DNA from: Nitrospira sp.
GTDB taxonomy: Bacteria; Nitrospirota; Nitrospiria; Nitrospirales; Nitrospiraceae
DNA length: 8,257 nucleotides
Assembly: GCA_029858925.1 (NCBI GenBank)
Contig: JAOUEB010000039.1
Coordinates: 1-8,257 of the forward strand
Direction of reading: 5' to 3'
Position 1 is the first letter of the stretch, and each line of letters begins with the position of its first letter. The translations under genes and the position numbers were made by a program. Shown here piece by piece: positions 1 to 7,106 of the stretch. The notes beneath the pieces were generated by a model that saw nothing but the letters and a program-made list of their open reading frames with translations, was not told the origin of the DNA and did not search any database.

Positions 1-258
1 ATAGCCCAGCTGGAAGATCTCTGCGAGCGAGAATTCTCGTGACACACCAATCCCTTAGCCATTCAGACGCATGGTTTTGAAGAGCTGGATCTTACCTAGA
101 TCGGAAACGGAAAGGCAAGGCAGGGAAAGGGGGTAGAAGGGATATCCAAAGACGTTCAAAAGACGTTCAGATGGGGCGAACGATTAGCGCAGCGATCAGC
201 AGACTGCAAGCGGCAGGTTGGATAAGTGCGCGGGTTTCCCGGAATTCCTCTTCAATGA
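1..258. other. Gene-free stretch, no recognisable gene
   Basis: I see no credible gene here. Small structures are present: a 12-bp perfect palindrome (CGAGAATTCTCG, 28-39) and a tandem duplication of the 11-mer AAAGACGTTCA (148-158 and 159-169). A short frame from the ATG at 171 reads MGRTISAAISRLQAAGWISAR before losing any recognisable pattern; it resembles the first helix and strand of HicA toxins and may be the detached start of the remnant that follows. That link is an inference. Confidence 0.4.
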
Positions 259-444
259 AGAATCGGCCCTCAGCATGACGCAGAGTGGGCGGTAGGCCGA
301 CAACGTGGATCTTACGTCATGAGGGTTAAACCCGGATACGAATACACCTTGTCAATCCCCCAGCATGACGAACTCGGCATCGGACTCCTACGACAACTCC
401 TCCCCCAGGCAAACCTCTCAATCGACACCTTCAACAAGCTTTAA
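259..444 (+). pseudogene. HicA-like toxin remnant (C-terminal part)
   Basis: The frame is open from just after a TGA at 256-258 to the TAA at 442-444. The first ATG is at 319 and would give only 41 residues. The segment QRGSYVMRVKPG, followed by LSIPQHDELGIGLLRQLL and a final LSIDTFNKL, follows the layout of HicA (YcfA-like) mRNA interferases: an RxxGSH strand, a turn, the 'vtvPxHxxxL' strand, the 'GtLrsIL' helix and a short tail. The usual GSH histidine, needed for RNA cleavage in the family, reads as Tyr here (GSY). The N-terminal helix is not in this frame; a possible match lies at 171-233 in another frame, which would imply about 64 intervening bases and a frameshift. No HicB antitoxin is recognisable on either side. 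I read it as a dead toxin fragment. It could instead be a coincidental small frame; the family call is from pattern memory only. Confidence 0.42.
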
Positions 445-566
445 TTCCCACTCGGTTGCTTCTTCACGTCGGCATACCGGTGAAAATAACAGAGACGGGA
501 TGCGTAGAGCCACGGTGTGAATATATGCGTTCATGAAACAAGAGCTGGCAGCCGGGAGTAAAGACA

Positions 567-598
567 AAGGGCTCAACGGGTTGCCCCGCTGAGCCCTT
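567..598 (-). terminator. Rho-independent terminator of the cupredoxin-like gene
   Basis: The arms AAGGGCTCA (567-575) and TGAGCCCTT (590-598) pair perfectly over 9 bp. They can be extended inward by CGGG/CCCG (577-580 with 585-588), leaving a TTGC loop after one mismatch. Read on the minus strand, the hairpin is followed by TTTGTCTTT, a moderately T-rich tail. It starts 36 bases past the stop codon at 634, the expected place for termination of that gene. Confidence 0.75.
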
Positions 599-633
599 CT
601 ATGCGGCTTGCGCCGCTCAAACAAAACTACCGT

Positions 634-1428
634 TTACTTGATCTCGGCCTTCAGGTTGGCGGTTCCGCCGTCCGTCACATCGACCTCGAATTCGATCTTC
701 TTGCCCTTGGCGGCAAACGGATGCCACGCCACCACTTTGTGCTTGCCGGCCGGCACGTCCTTGATCTCGAACGAGCCATCGTCCTTCACCACGGCGAAGT
801 GCGGATTCGACACCGGGAGGAAGAAGGACTGCATGAACTCATGCTGATCGCACTGTAAGCGGTAGTAGCCATCCTTATCTGCGCCACCACGAAACACCAC
901 CGGCTTGTCGAGCTTGTCGCCTTTCTTGGCGAGGCCGATGTTGAACCCTGTTGCCGAGCTCGCCCCCTTGACTACGAAGCTATGGGGGTTATGGAGCACG
1001 CCCTGCACGGACTTGGGGTCGTCAGGATCGGCATCCTGGTTCTCAACCTTGAAGGACTTGGTATTCACCACCACGCCGCTGAACGGCTGGAACTCGCAGA
1101 ATGCCGCGACCACTTCCGTGCCCTGGTACCCATCGATGAACGCCTTGTCTTCGATGTCATACACGGCCACCACGGCATTCTTGAGGCCGCCATCCTTGCC
1201 GACTTCGATGCTCTTCAGGAACCGCTTGTCCCCGTCCATCACGCTCTTATCAGGAATCTTGACACAATACTTGGGGTTGGGGAACTTCGAGAAGAGAAAC
1301 TCCTTCTGCTCGGCCTTTCCGGCATAGGTAACCTTGCCGGAAATCGTTCCGCCTGCAAACGAGGTGAGAGGCGCCGCGACGACCGCGACGGCTGCCACGC
1401 CAAATGCTATTGATAACGCACTCTTCAT
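634..1428 (-). CDS. Secreted cupredoxin-like / carboxypeptidase-regulatory-like domain protein
   Basis: The product has 264 residues and probably acts in the periplasm. Residues 1-25 form a signal peptide (MKSALS, a hydrophobic Ala/Val core, then a cut after SFA) and mature GGTISGKVTY begins a beta-sandwich. Visible elements are CEFQPF at 111-116, VLHNPHSF at 144-151 and CDQHEFM at 193-199. The pattern of an upstream His followed by Cys-x2-His-x2-Met matches type-1 copper ligands of cupredoxin-like proteins, with H146, C193, H196 and M199 as likely ligands. Residues 216-237 (DDGSFEIKDVPAGKHKVVAWHP) are a typical carboxypeptidase-regulatory-like segment. Proteins of this build occur in nitrifiers and methylotrophs, often without known function; electron transfer or copper handling is an inference. 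An ATG 66 bases upstream also opens the frame, but the ATG at 1428 is preceded by AAGGAGG at a good distance and starts the signal peptide directly. The gene stands alone, with its own promoter and terminator. Confidence 0.8.
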   Translation of the reverse strand: MKSALSIAFGVAAVAVVAAPLTSFAGGTISGKVTYAGKAEQKEFLFSKFPNPKYCVKIPDKSVMDGDKRFLKSIEVGKDGGLKNAVVAVYDIEDKAFIDGYQGTEVVAAFCEFQPFSGVVVNTKSFKVENQDADPDDPKSVQGVLHNPHSFVVKGASSATGFNIGLAKKGDKLDKPVVFRGGADKDGYYRLQCDQHEFMQSFFLPVSNPHFAVVKDDGSFEIKDVPAGKHKVVAWHPFAAKGKKIEFEVDVTDGGTANLKAEIK

Positions 1429-1582
1429 TGGACTGCCTCCTTGTGATTGATCTACTGCCCTGTTAGCTGACCCGCATATCCCTTTTTCATTCACCGGCTA
1501 GTGATAGGAAAATGTGGGAACGGCACCTGCTGTCGCATACATGATCGACGACGTGCCGGCGAGGCTGGCTCTTGATCGATTA

Positions 1583-1612
1583 TGTATATGAAATCTTACC
1601 GTCCCCTGTCAA
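1583..1612 (-). promoter_or_regulatory. Sigma70-type promoter for the cupredoxin-like gene
   Basis: On the minus strand a perfect -35 box TTGACA (1612-1607) is followed after 18 bases by TATACA (1588-1583), a 4/6 match to TATAAT. CATAAT lies a few bases further on as an alternative. Transcription would start near 1576, giving a leader of roughly 150 bases before the ATG at 1428. The call rests on sequence match and position only. Confidence 0.5.
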
Positions 1613-1689
1613 CCTATACAATCCCCTTCCTCGCATTATTCATATTCAGCTTGCTTCATCTCGGGACCGCACTCATAACTTCCCCCGTC

Positions 1690-1717
1690 TCAGCACTCAG
1701 CACTCGTTACTCAGTAC
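1690..1717. repeat. 7-base-period repeat, 4 units
   Basis: Four consecutive heptads fit TC[AG]NNAC: TCAGCAC twice, then TCGTTAC and TCAGTAC. On the minus strand the series reads as NNTGAGT-like units. It lies in the spacer upstream of the desaturase and uses the same CTCAGCA word as the repeat at 2825-2901 on the other side of that gene. Confidence 0.7.
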
Positions 1718-1839
1718 TGCATCAGCCGTCTGCTCTGAAAATGAATGGCTAATTATGCTCCGACCTGCTAAAGTACATACACTTAGAACGCGTTGGCCTT
1801 CCCATAAGAATCTAGAAAACCAAGAGCAGCGTCCTCTGC

Positions 1840-2778
1840 ATGATCCACCCATCCCAGGATTCTCCTGCATCCAGTGCCCTATTGCCACAGGGTGAGCTGC
1901 CCTGTCCTGTCACAGGGCTCCGGCGCACCTATCCCATTTATGTGACCAAGCTGCTCTTCGGCCTAGTCACCTGCAGCGCGGTGATCGGAGTCCCTGTCTT
2001 CGGATTCATCTATGGATATACCTGGCTGGACTGGACCATGTTCGGGCTATTGTATATGGTGACCGGGTTGGGCATTACGGTCGGCTACCATCGCTTGATC
2101 TCGCACCGAAGCTTCACCAGCCCGGATTGGGTCAAAGCCTGCTTCCTGGTTGCCGGTGGATGGGCACTCCAAAACTCCGCCCTGAAATGGGGGGCCGACC
2201 ACATCCGTCATCATGCAGCCTGCGACCAAGACGCCGACCCGTACAATGCCAAGCTGGGGTTTTGGCACAGCCACTGCGGATGGCTGTGGTCGGACCAAAG
2301 TCATGCCGACCCAAAATATGCGACCCGGCTGCGGCAAGATCCGATTGTGATGTGGCAACACCGTTACTATGTGCCAATCGTCCTCTCCGGTCTCGCGCTC
2401 CCGTTTGTCGTCGGATCGCTGTACGAAGGGTGGATGGGAGGCCTGAGCTGTTTCATGCTCGCGGGAGTCGGCAGGATGTTCGCCGTGCTCAATTCGACTT
2501 TTTGCATCAACTCGGTCTGCCACTTATGGGGGAGACAACCGCACAGCCAAGCGGACTCCAGCCGAGACAGCTGGCTCGTCTCGCTCCTAACGTTCGGCGA
2601 GGGCTACCACAATTACCACCACACCCACCAAACCGACTATCGAAACGGCCCGCGCTGGTATAATTTCGATCCGTCGAAGTGGCTGATCTACTCACTCTCG
2701 CTGATCGGCCTGGCCTCCTCCCTCCGCACCGCCTCCGGCGGGGAACGAGGGCAAGAGCTGATAGCACCCGGACGTTAG
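1840..2778 (+). CDS. Membrane fatty-acid (delta-9 type) desaturase
   Basis: The product has 312 residues and belongs to the membrane di-iron acyl-CoA/acyl-lipid desaturases, which insert a cis double bond into a saturated acyl chain using O2 and an electron donor. All three histidine boxes are intact: HRLISH (84-89), HIRHH (121-125) and HNYHH (257-261). The extra ligand region NSVCHLWG (224-231) typical of delta-9 enzymes is also present. Hydrophobic stretches at about 34-58, 66-83, 99-111, 176-197 and 199-217 fit the usual four-helix membrane core. TFGEGYHNYHH and the downstream RWYNFDPSKW match the family closely. The start is the ATG at 1840, with no strong ribosome binding site. No electron-donor partner (ferredoxin or reductase) is adjacent. 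The gene converges on ureD and is not part of the urease operon; it probably adjusts membrane fluidity. Confidence 0.9.
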   Translation: MIHPSQDSPASSALLPQGELPCPVTGLRRTYPIYVTKLLFGLVTCSAVIGVPVFGFIYGYTWLDWTMFGLLYMVTGLGITVGYHRLISHRSFTSPDWVKACFLVAGGWALQNSALKWGADHIRHHAACDQDADPYNAKLGFWHSHCGWLWSDQSHADPKYATRLRQDPIVMWQHRYYVPIVLSGLALPFVVGSLYEGWMGGLSCFMLAGVGRMFAVLNSTFCINSVCHLWGRQPHSQADSSRDSWLVSLLTFGEGYHNYHHTHQTDYRNGPRWYNFDPSKWLIYSLSLIGLASSLRTASGGERGQELIAPGR

Positions 2779-2824
2779 GCGTGAGGGGTCATGGGTGGCG
2801 GACCATGGTGCGGTGCAGCTGATA

Positions 2825-2901
2825 CCTCACAACTAAGAACTTGAAACTCAGCACTCAGATCTCAGCACTGCTTGTGCCATAAGCCATACGCCATCGGCTC
2901 T
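2825..2901. repeat. 7-base-period repeat between desaturase and ureD, 11 units
   Basis: Eleven contiguous heptads fall into two blocks. The first seven (2825-2873) all have C then T at positions 2-3, for example ACTCAGC and ACTCAGA. The last four (2874-2901) all fit NNGCYNN, for example AAGCCAT and ACGCCAT. On the minus strand the first block reads as NNTGAGT-like units. The array occupies most of the 138-base convergent spacer, where I find no T-tailed hairpin for either flanking gene. Confidence 0.75.
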
Positions 2902-2916
2902 TTTGATCCAACCCCG

Positions 2917-3813
2917 TCAGTACTTCCTCCATGCTACCGGCGGCAAGTTCCACAGCTCTGCGCGGACGGCGGCCCACAAGACATCCATCGCTTCAGTTAA
3001 ATCCGGCGCGGTCCTGGCCAGAATCTTGACCGCGACTCCCGGCGCAGCCGGCTGAGACACGCCCCCCAATAGTCGCTCGGCGCGCTCGTCCAGCAAAAGG
3101 CCGATCCGCTCTTCCAAACGGCTCCACACCTCCGGCGCGACAGCATCGTTGACCACGTAGAGCGACGCAACGTAGTCCCATTGCGCCGCGAGTCCCACCG
3201 ACCCCAGATCCGTTGCCGGATCGAGCGCATACCGCTCCACCAGCGACTGCCCTGCCGCGGTCGTAATACGTATCTCATTTTCCAAACTCGCAAATGCCCA
3301 CCGCTCGCCTCTGGCGATTCGTCCCGATGCGACAGCATCCCACAGAATACATGTCGCGCCCTGTCCCAATGCCGCATGAATCGTTTGGCGGAATCGCGAG
3401 CCGGCAAAGGGGATCGTATGTTCAGGCAGCCATTCCAAGACCGCACCAGCGCCGATCGTGATCTTGATGTCCTGAATCGATACTGCTCCCTGCGAGCGAT
3501 AGACGCGATTCGCAGAAGGTGCGGAGATAAGGACATGCGCATCCGCACCCAGCTTCATGTCGATGGACAACCGATCCCCACCAACCAGGCCACCGGACGG
3601 ATTCACCAGCAATGTATAGGCCGCACCCGTATCATCAAGGTAAATCGGCGGGAGCAGATGCCATGGCGTCGTGCAGTGAGAACGCGCGATGATCGTCCGG
3701 CTGTCGCGCTTGGCATACTCCAGTCGCAATTTCCCGACACGGCCGACCGGCTCGGTCAGAATATCTCGTGAGCTTTTTATTTTTGGTGACACACGCACCG
3801 GTGAGATGGTCAC
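2917..3813 (-). CDS. ureD: Urease accessory protein UreD (UreH)
   Basis: UreD is the scaffold that binds apo-urease first and then recruits UreF and UreG for nickel insertion in the cytoplasm. With the chosen start it has 298 residues, near the upper end for the family. Family blocks in order are [12 protein letters not shown] (71-82), RVYRSQG (103-109), [17 protein letters not shown] (123-139) and [16 protein letters not shown] (157-172). The start is taken at GTG 3813, which overlaps the ureG stop in a GTGA tetranucleotide, so translation is probably coupled to ureG. A TTG at 3852 would give 13 more residues inside ureG and has no ribosome binding site. Here ureD is the last gene of the operon, whereas in enterobacteria it is first. 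No terminator is evident after it. Confidence 0.93.
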   Translation of the reverse strand: MTISPVRVSPKIKSSRDILTEPVGRVGKLRLEYAKRDSRTIIARSHCTTPWHLLPPIYLDDTGAAYTLLVNPSGGLVGGDRLSIDMKLGADAHVLISAPSANRVYRSQGAVSIQDIKITIGAGAVLEWLPEHTIPFAGSRFRQTIHAALGQGATCILWDAVASGRIARGERWAFASLENEIRITTAAGQSLVERYALDPATDLGSVGLAAQWDYVASLYVVNDAVAPEVWSRLEERIGLLLDERAERLLGGVSQPAAPGVAVKILARTAPDLTEAMDVLWAAVRAELWNLPPVAWRKY

Positions 3814-4484
3814 ACGCGCGGGGCTCGCTGTGGAATGCGTTGCTCGACCCAAGCCGAGACCGTATCGAGCCCATCACCGGACAAGAGGTTGGTAAAGACG
3901 AACGGCAAATCGCCCCGCATGCGGAGCGTGTCCCGCTCCATCACGGCCAAGTCGGCGAGAACATAGGGAGCCAGATCCATCTTATTGATGACCAGCAGAT
4001 CGGATCGGGTGATGCCCGGTCCGCCTTTGCGCGGAATCTTATCTCCACCGGCCACATCAATCACATAAATCACGTAGTCTACCAATTCGGGACTGAACGT
4101 CGCGGCCAGATTGTCTCCACCGCTCTCCAAGAAAATCAGCTCGATGTCAGGATGCCGCTTGAGCAGATCATCGATCGCTTCCTGATTATGCGATGCATCC
4201 TCCCGAATCGCCGTATGGGGACAGCCTCCGGTCTCCACCCCCACGATTCGGTCGATCGGCAAAGCGGCGCGTTTCGTCAGAATCTCCGCGTCGATTTTCG
4301 TAAAAATATCGTTCGTTACCGCCGCCAGGCTGTACCGGTCGCGGAGTTTCCGGCACAGGGCCTCGACCAGCGCAGTTTTGCCAGATCCCACCGGCCCCCC
4401 GACGCCGATGACGGGAATGCCTTTCGTTCTCGCGCTCGTCGGATGCATGTCACCGTGACGATGCTGATGATTCTGGTCGTGCAT
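3810..4484 (-). CDS. ureG: Urease accessory GTPase UreG
   Basis: UreG is the SIMIBI-class GTPase whose nucleotide-dependent dimerisation carries nickel to the urease pre-activation complex. It has 224 residues. Visible motifs are the P-loop GPVGSGKT (30-37), the nickel-binding Cys-Pro-His (88-90), ESGGDN (120-125) and the guanine-specificity motif NKMD (167-170). The N-terminus before the GTPase fold is His-rich (His at 2, 6, 8, 10 and 14), as in UreG proteins able to store or buffer metal. The ATG at 4484 has no recognisable Shine-Dalgarno sequence: the bases immediately upstream are the end of a heptad repeat that fills the gap to ureF. A second ATG at codon 13 is possible but would remove most of the His stretch. 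It is followed by ureD with a 4-base overlap. Confidence 0.96.
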   Translation of the reverse strand: MHDQNHQHRHGDMHPTSARTKGIPVIGVGGPVGSGKTALVEALCRKLRDRYSLAAVTNDIFTKIDAEILTKRAALPIDRIVGVETGGCPHTAIREDASHNQEAIDDLLKRHPDIELIFLESGGDNLAATFSPELVDYVIYVIDVAGGDKIPRKGGPGITRSDLLVINKMDLAPYVLADLAVMERDTLRMRGDLPFVFTNLLSGDGLDTVSAWVEQRIPQRAPRV

Positions 4485-4486
4485 AT

Positions 4487-4612
4487 TAATACCGAGAGCT
4501 TATAGCCTATGGCTTATGGCTAAGAGCCGAAAGCCAATCACCGCTCTCCTTCCCCTTCTTGCCACTTGCTACTCGCCACTCACTACTTGCTACTCGCCAC
4601 CTGCCATACGCT
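4487..4612. repeat. 18-unit 7-base-period repeat filling the ureF-ureG gap
   Basis: From 4487 to 4612 the plus strand divides into 18 heptads without a single insertion or deletion. Position 6 is C and position 7 is a pyrimidine in all 18, and position 5 is G in most, giving NNNNGCY. Examples are TATGGCT (twice, 4508-4521), GAAAGCC, ACTTGCT, ACTCGCC and ATACGCT. The gap between the ureF stop and the ureG start is 129 bases and the repeat covers 126 of them. Read in the operon sense the unit is RGYNNNN or relaxed (for example GGCGAGT, AGCAAGT). It is transcribed as part of the urease mRNA if the operon is one unit. Confidence 0.85.
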
Positions 4613-4613
4613 C

Positions 4614-5300
4614 TTAGGACCGAAACAGCCGCCACTCCAATCGGCCATGGCGCATCGCGTAAATGTCCTGGATGGGCGACCACGAACTCATGGGCGTCTC
4701 GGTCCCGACTTCGCGGCTGATACGGTCGATCAACGGAAGCCACTCTCCCAGCACCCGCTGCCCTTCGCGCTGGCCGATGGGGCTGAGCCGCATCGCGGCC
4801 GAGACGAATCCCACCGCCGTCTGGTACAGAAAAGCCGCGGCCGTTTCTTCGCCGTTCCACTCGCACGCTCCCAATGTAAGCCCGAAACTGACGGCTAAGT
4901 GACCGGGTGCCTTGCCCGCTTCCACTGCATCGCGATATTCCGTCAGCACCGTCTTGCCTCGGAGTTGATCCGTAGCGACTTTCATCACCTGCCGTCCCAT
5001 CTGACGGCTGGCAAGACGAGACTCACGGCCGAGCTTCGTCGCATCCAATTCCCGATCGACATCGATCGCCGGATCGAGTATTCCGGCTGCTCCGGCGCGG
5101 TTTGCCAATTTGACGGCAAGCGCCTCCCTCCGGCTCATCCCGCCGCGCAGCAGATCTTCGACATAGCGGGCCAGCTGATCGGAGTCCTTCACGGCGCCGC
5201 CCTGCACGGCCGCTTCCAGGCCGGATGAAAAGGCATACCCTCCCGATGGGAAAAAGGTATCGGTGAATCGCAGCCCTTCGAGTAATCCGCGTGTCTTCAT
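4614..5300 (-). CDS. ureF: Urease accessory protein UreF
   Basis: UreF bridges UreD and UreG in the urease activation complex and is thought to gate GTP hydrolysis by UreG and coordinate nickel delivery. It has 228 residues, a normal length. Family signatures are FTDTFFPSGGYAFSSGLE at 12-29, GHLAVSFGLTLG at 133-144, RLSPIGQREGQ at 171-181 and the conserved tail DIYAMRHGRLEWRLFRS (212-228), whose final residues reach into the UreD interface in known structures. The ATG at 5300 has only a weak purine-rich stretch (GGGAT) upstream. The gene lies 81 bases after ureC, in a gap holding a short heptad repeat and a palindrome. It is followed by the 129-base repeat-filled gap to ureG. Confidence 0.94.
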   Translation of the reverse strand: MKTRGLLEGLRFTDTFFPSGGYAFSSGLEAAVQGGAVKDSDQLARYVEDLLRGGMSRREALAVKLANRAGAAGILDPAIDVDRELDATKLGRESRLASRQMGRQVMKVATDQLRGKTVLTEYRDAVEAGKAPGHLAVSFGLTLGACEWNGEETAAAFLYQTAVGFVSAAMRLSPIGQREGQRVLGEWLPLIDRISREVGTETPMSSWSPIQDIYAMRHGRLEWRLFRS

Positions 5301-5308
5301 CTGTCAGT

Positions 5309-5336
5309 TTATCCCCTTACCCTTCACCCCTTACGG
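5309..5336. repeat. 7-base-period repeat upstream of ureF, 4 units
   Basis: Four heptads, TTATCCC, CTTACCC, TTCACCC and CTTACGG, share T at position 2 and C at position 5. They begin 8 bases upstream of the ureF start codon and run into the palindrome that follows. The set is short, so on its own it would be weak; it gains weight from the longer arrays in the neighbouring gaps. Confidence 0.5.
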
Positions 5337-5337
5337 T

Positions 5338-5368
5338 TCGACGAGCTCACCGTCCCGAGCCTAGTCGA
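5338..5368. repeat. REP-like imperfect palindrome between ureC and ureF
   Basis: The left arm TCGACGAGCTC (5338-5348) pairs with the right arm GAGCCTAGTCGA (5357-5368), with one unpaired base and one mismatch around the centre of the stem. The arms have the TTCGAC..GCTCA / GAGC..GTCGA form that I know as a dispersed palindromic repeat in many bacterial genomes. In the transcript it would be a hairpin between the structural gene ureC and the accessory genes, a place where such elements can lower downstream expression or protect upstream mRNA. That role is an inference. Confidence 0.6.
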
Positions 5369-5381
5369 GGGACCCCTCACG

Positions 5382-7106
5382 CTAAAAGAGGAAATACCGT
5401 TGCGCCATCGGCAACACAATCGCCGGTTCGCAGGTGAGCCGCTCGCCGTCCGCCGTTACGACGTACGTTTCCGGATCGACTTCGACCTTGGGGAGATAAT
5501 CGTTCAGCTTCAGATCGCGTTTCTTCACGGCGCGGCAATTTTTCACCGCGGCCACGCGCTTCTGCAAGCCGAGCTTCTTCGGAATCTCCCGATCCAGCGC
5601 CGCCTGAGATAAGAAGGTGAAACTGGTGCTGTGGATCGCCCGCCCGAACGAGCCGAACATCGGCCGGCTGATGATCGGTTCGGGTGTTGGAATGGACGCA
5701 TTGGGATCCCCCATCTGCGCTTGGGCGATAAATCCGCTCTTCAGCACCATTTCGGGCTTCACGCCGAAGAATGCCGGCTTCCAGATAACGAGATCGGCGA
5801 TTTTACCGACTTCCACCGAGCCGACTTCATGGGCGATCCCGTGCGCGATTGCTGGATTGATCGTGTACTTGGCCACATAGCGCTTTGCCCGGAAGTTGTC
5901 ATGCTGACTTGAATCCTTCCCGCTCTTTGGCGTCAGATGCCCCCGCTGGACTTTCATCTTATGCGCCGTCTGCCAGGTGCGGATAATCACTTCTCCGATG
6001 CGCCCCATGGCCTGGGAATCCGACGACATGATGCTGATCGCGCCCAAGTCGTGCAAGATGTCTTCCGCCGCGATCGTCTCCCGCCGGATACGGGACTCGG
6101 CAAAGGCGACGTCTTCCGGCACACGTTTGTTCAGATGGTGACAGACCATCAGCATATCCAGATGCTCATCCATCGTATTCACGGTGAACGGCATCGTCGG
6201 GTTGGTCGAGGACGGCAGCACATTCGGCTCGCCGCAGACCTTGATGATGTCGGGCGCATGGCCGCCGCCGGCGCCTTCGGTATGGAACGTGTGGATTGTT
6301 CGTCCCTTGAAGGCCTTGATCGTGTCCTCGACGAACCCCGCTTCATTCAACGTATCCGTGTGAATGGCAACCTGCACATCGTAGCGTTCCGCGACACTTA
6401 AACAGGTGTCAATCGCTGCCGGCGTGGTCCCCCAATCCTCATGGAGCTTCAACCCGATGGCGCCGGCCTCGATCTGCTCGTCCAATCCTTGCGGCTGGGA
6501 CGCATTGCCCTTCCCCAGAAAACCGAGATTGATCGGAATTCCATCCGAGGCTTCCAGCATCCGGTGAATATTCCACGGCCCCGGTGTGCAGGTCGTAGCA
6601 TTGGTGCCGGTGGCAGGACCGGTCCCGCCGCCGATCATGGTCGTCAGACCGGCGGAGAGCGCCTCCCAATACTGTTGAGGACATATATAATGGATGTGCG
6701 TTTCCACGCCTCCCGCCGTCACGATACAACCTTCTCCAGAGATGGCCTCCGTGCCGGGTCCCACTTCCATTCCCTTCGTGACATGTGGCATGAGGTCGGA
6801 ATTACCCGCCTTGCCGATGCCGGCGATGCGCCCGTCCTTGATCCCGATATCCGCCTTGACGATCCCCCAGTGGTCGAGAATGACCGCGTTCGTAATCACC
6901 GTATCGAGCGCGCCGCTCGCGCTGGTGGCCCGTGGCGACTGCCCCATCCCGTCCCGCAGCACCTTGCCGCCGCCGAAGACCGCTTCGTCTCCATACGATG
7001 TGAAATCTTCTTCGATCTCGATCAACAGTTCGGTGTCGGCCAGCCGGATTCGGTCGCCCGCCGTGGGGCCGAAAAGATCCGCGTATTGTTTGCGTGGAAT
7101 TTTCAC
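5382..7106 (-). CDS. ureC: Urease subunit alpha (catalytic)
   Basis: UreC carries the dinuclear nickel centre that hydrolyses urea to ammonia and carbamate in the cytoplasm. It has 574 residues, close to the usual 567-570. Every active-site residue is in place, each three positions later than in the Klebsiella enzyme: nickel ligands H137, H139, carbamylated K220, H249, H275 and D363, the flap cysteine C322 and the catalytic H323. The N-terminus ([20 protein letters not shown]) and the C-terminal MAQRYFLF are typical. The start is a GTG at 7106 with AAGGAGG seven bases upstream; it overlaps the ureB stop as GTGA, so the two subunits are probably translated in coupled fashion. Nothing suggests loss of function. 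Confidence 0.98.
   Translation of the reverse strand: MKIPRKQYADLFGPTAGDRIRLADTELLIEIEEDFTSYGDEAVFGGGKVLRDGMGQSPRATSASGALDTVITNAVILDHWGIVKADIGIKDGRIAGIGKAGNSDLMPHVTKGMEVGPGTEAISGEGCIVTAGGVETHIHYICPQQYWEALSAGLTTMIGGGTGPATGTNATTCTPGPWNIHRMLEASDGIPINLGFLGKGNASQPQGLDEQIEAGAIGLKLHEDWGTTPAAIDTCLSVAERYDVQVAIHTDTLNEAGFVEDTIKAFKGRTIHTFHTEGAGGGHAPDIIKVCGEPNVLPSSTNPTMPFTVNTMDEHLDMLMVCHHLNKRVPEDVAFAESRIRRETIAAEDILHDLGAISIMSSDSQAMGRIGEVIIRTWQTAHKMKVQRGHLTPKSGKDSSQHDNFRAKRYVAKYTINPAIAHGIAHEVGSVEVGKIADLVIWKPAFFGVKPEMVLKSGFIAQAQMGDPNASIPTPEPIISRPMFGSFGRAIHSTSFTFLSQAALDREIPKKLGLQKRVAAVKNCRAVKKRDLKLNDYLPKVEVDPETYVVTADGERLTCEPAIVLPMAQRYFLF

Larger units (their letters stand above)
1429..1839. other. Divergent intergenic region (411 bases)
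   Basis: This spacer separates the leftward cupredoxin-like gene from the rightward desaturase. It holds the leftward promoter at 1583-1612, about 150 bases of untranslated leader for that gene (no riboswitch fold recognised), and a 7-base repeat at 1690-1717. For the desaturase I see only a weak promoter candidate, TTGCTT (1651-1656) and CATAAC (1674-1679) with a 17-base spacer. A frame at 1572-1895 has no family pattern and runs across the repeat, so I do not call it a gene. Confidence 0.6.

Noticed and set aside
418..624. Minus-strand frame of 68 codons after the cupredoxin-like gene
   Set aside because: It runs through the terminator hairpin and shows no recognisable protein pattern.
1651..1679. 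Promoter TTGCTT / CATAAC for the desaturase
   Set aside because: The match to consensus is too weak to list as a feature. It is mentioned only in the spacer entry.
1572..1895. Open frame of 107 codons upstream of and overlapping the desaturase
   Set aside because: No family pattern, runs through the heptad repeat, and overlaps the desaturase start in a different frame.
2781..2830. Hairpin GTGAGG...CCTCAC after the desaturase as terminator
   Set aside because: The arms are short and far apart, the inner pairing is weak and no T-run follows.
3814..3852. TTG start for ureD inside ureG
   Set aside because: It has no ribosome binding site and a 43-base overlap, while the GTG at 3813 forms a standard GTGA overlap.
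4487..4612. CRISPR or minisatellite interpretation of the repeat
   Set aside because: There are no long identical repeats with unique spacers. The periodicity is 7 bases with variable units, unlike any CRISPR array.
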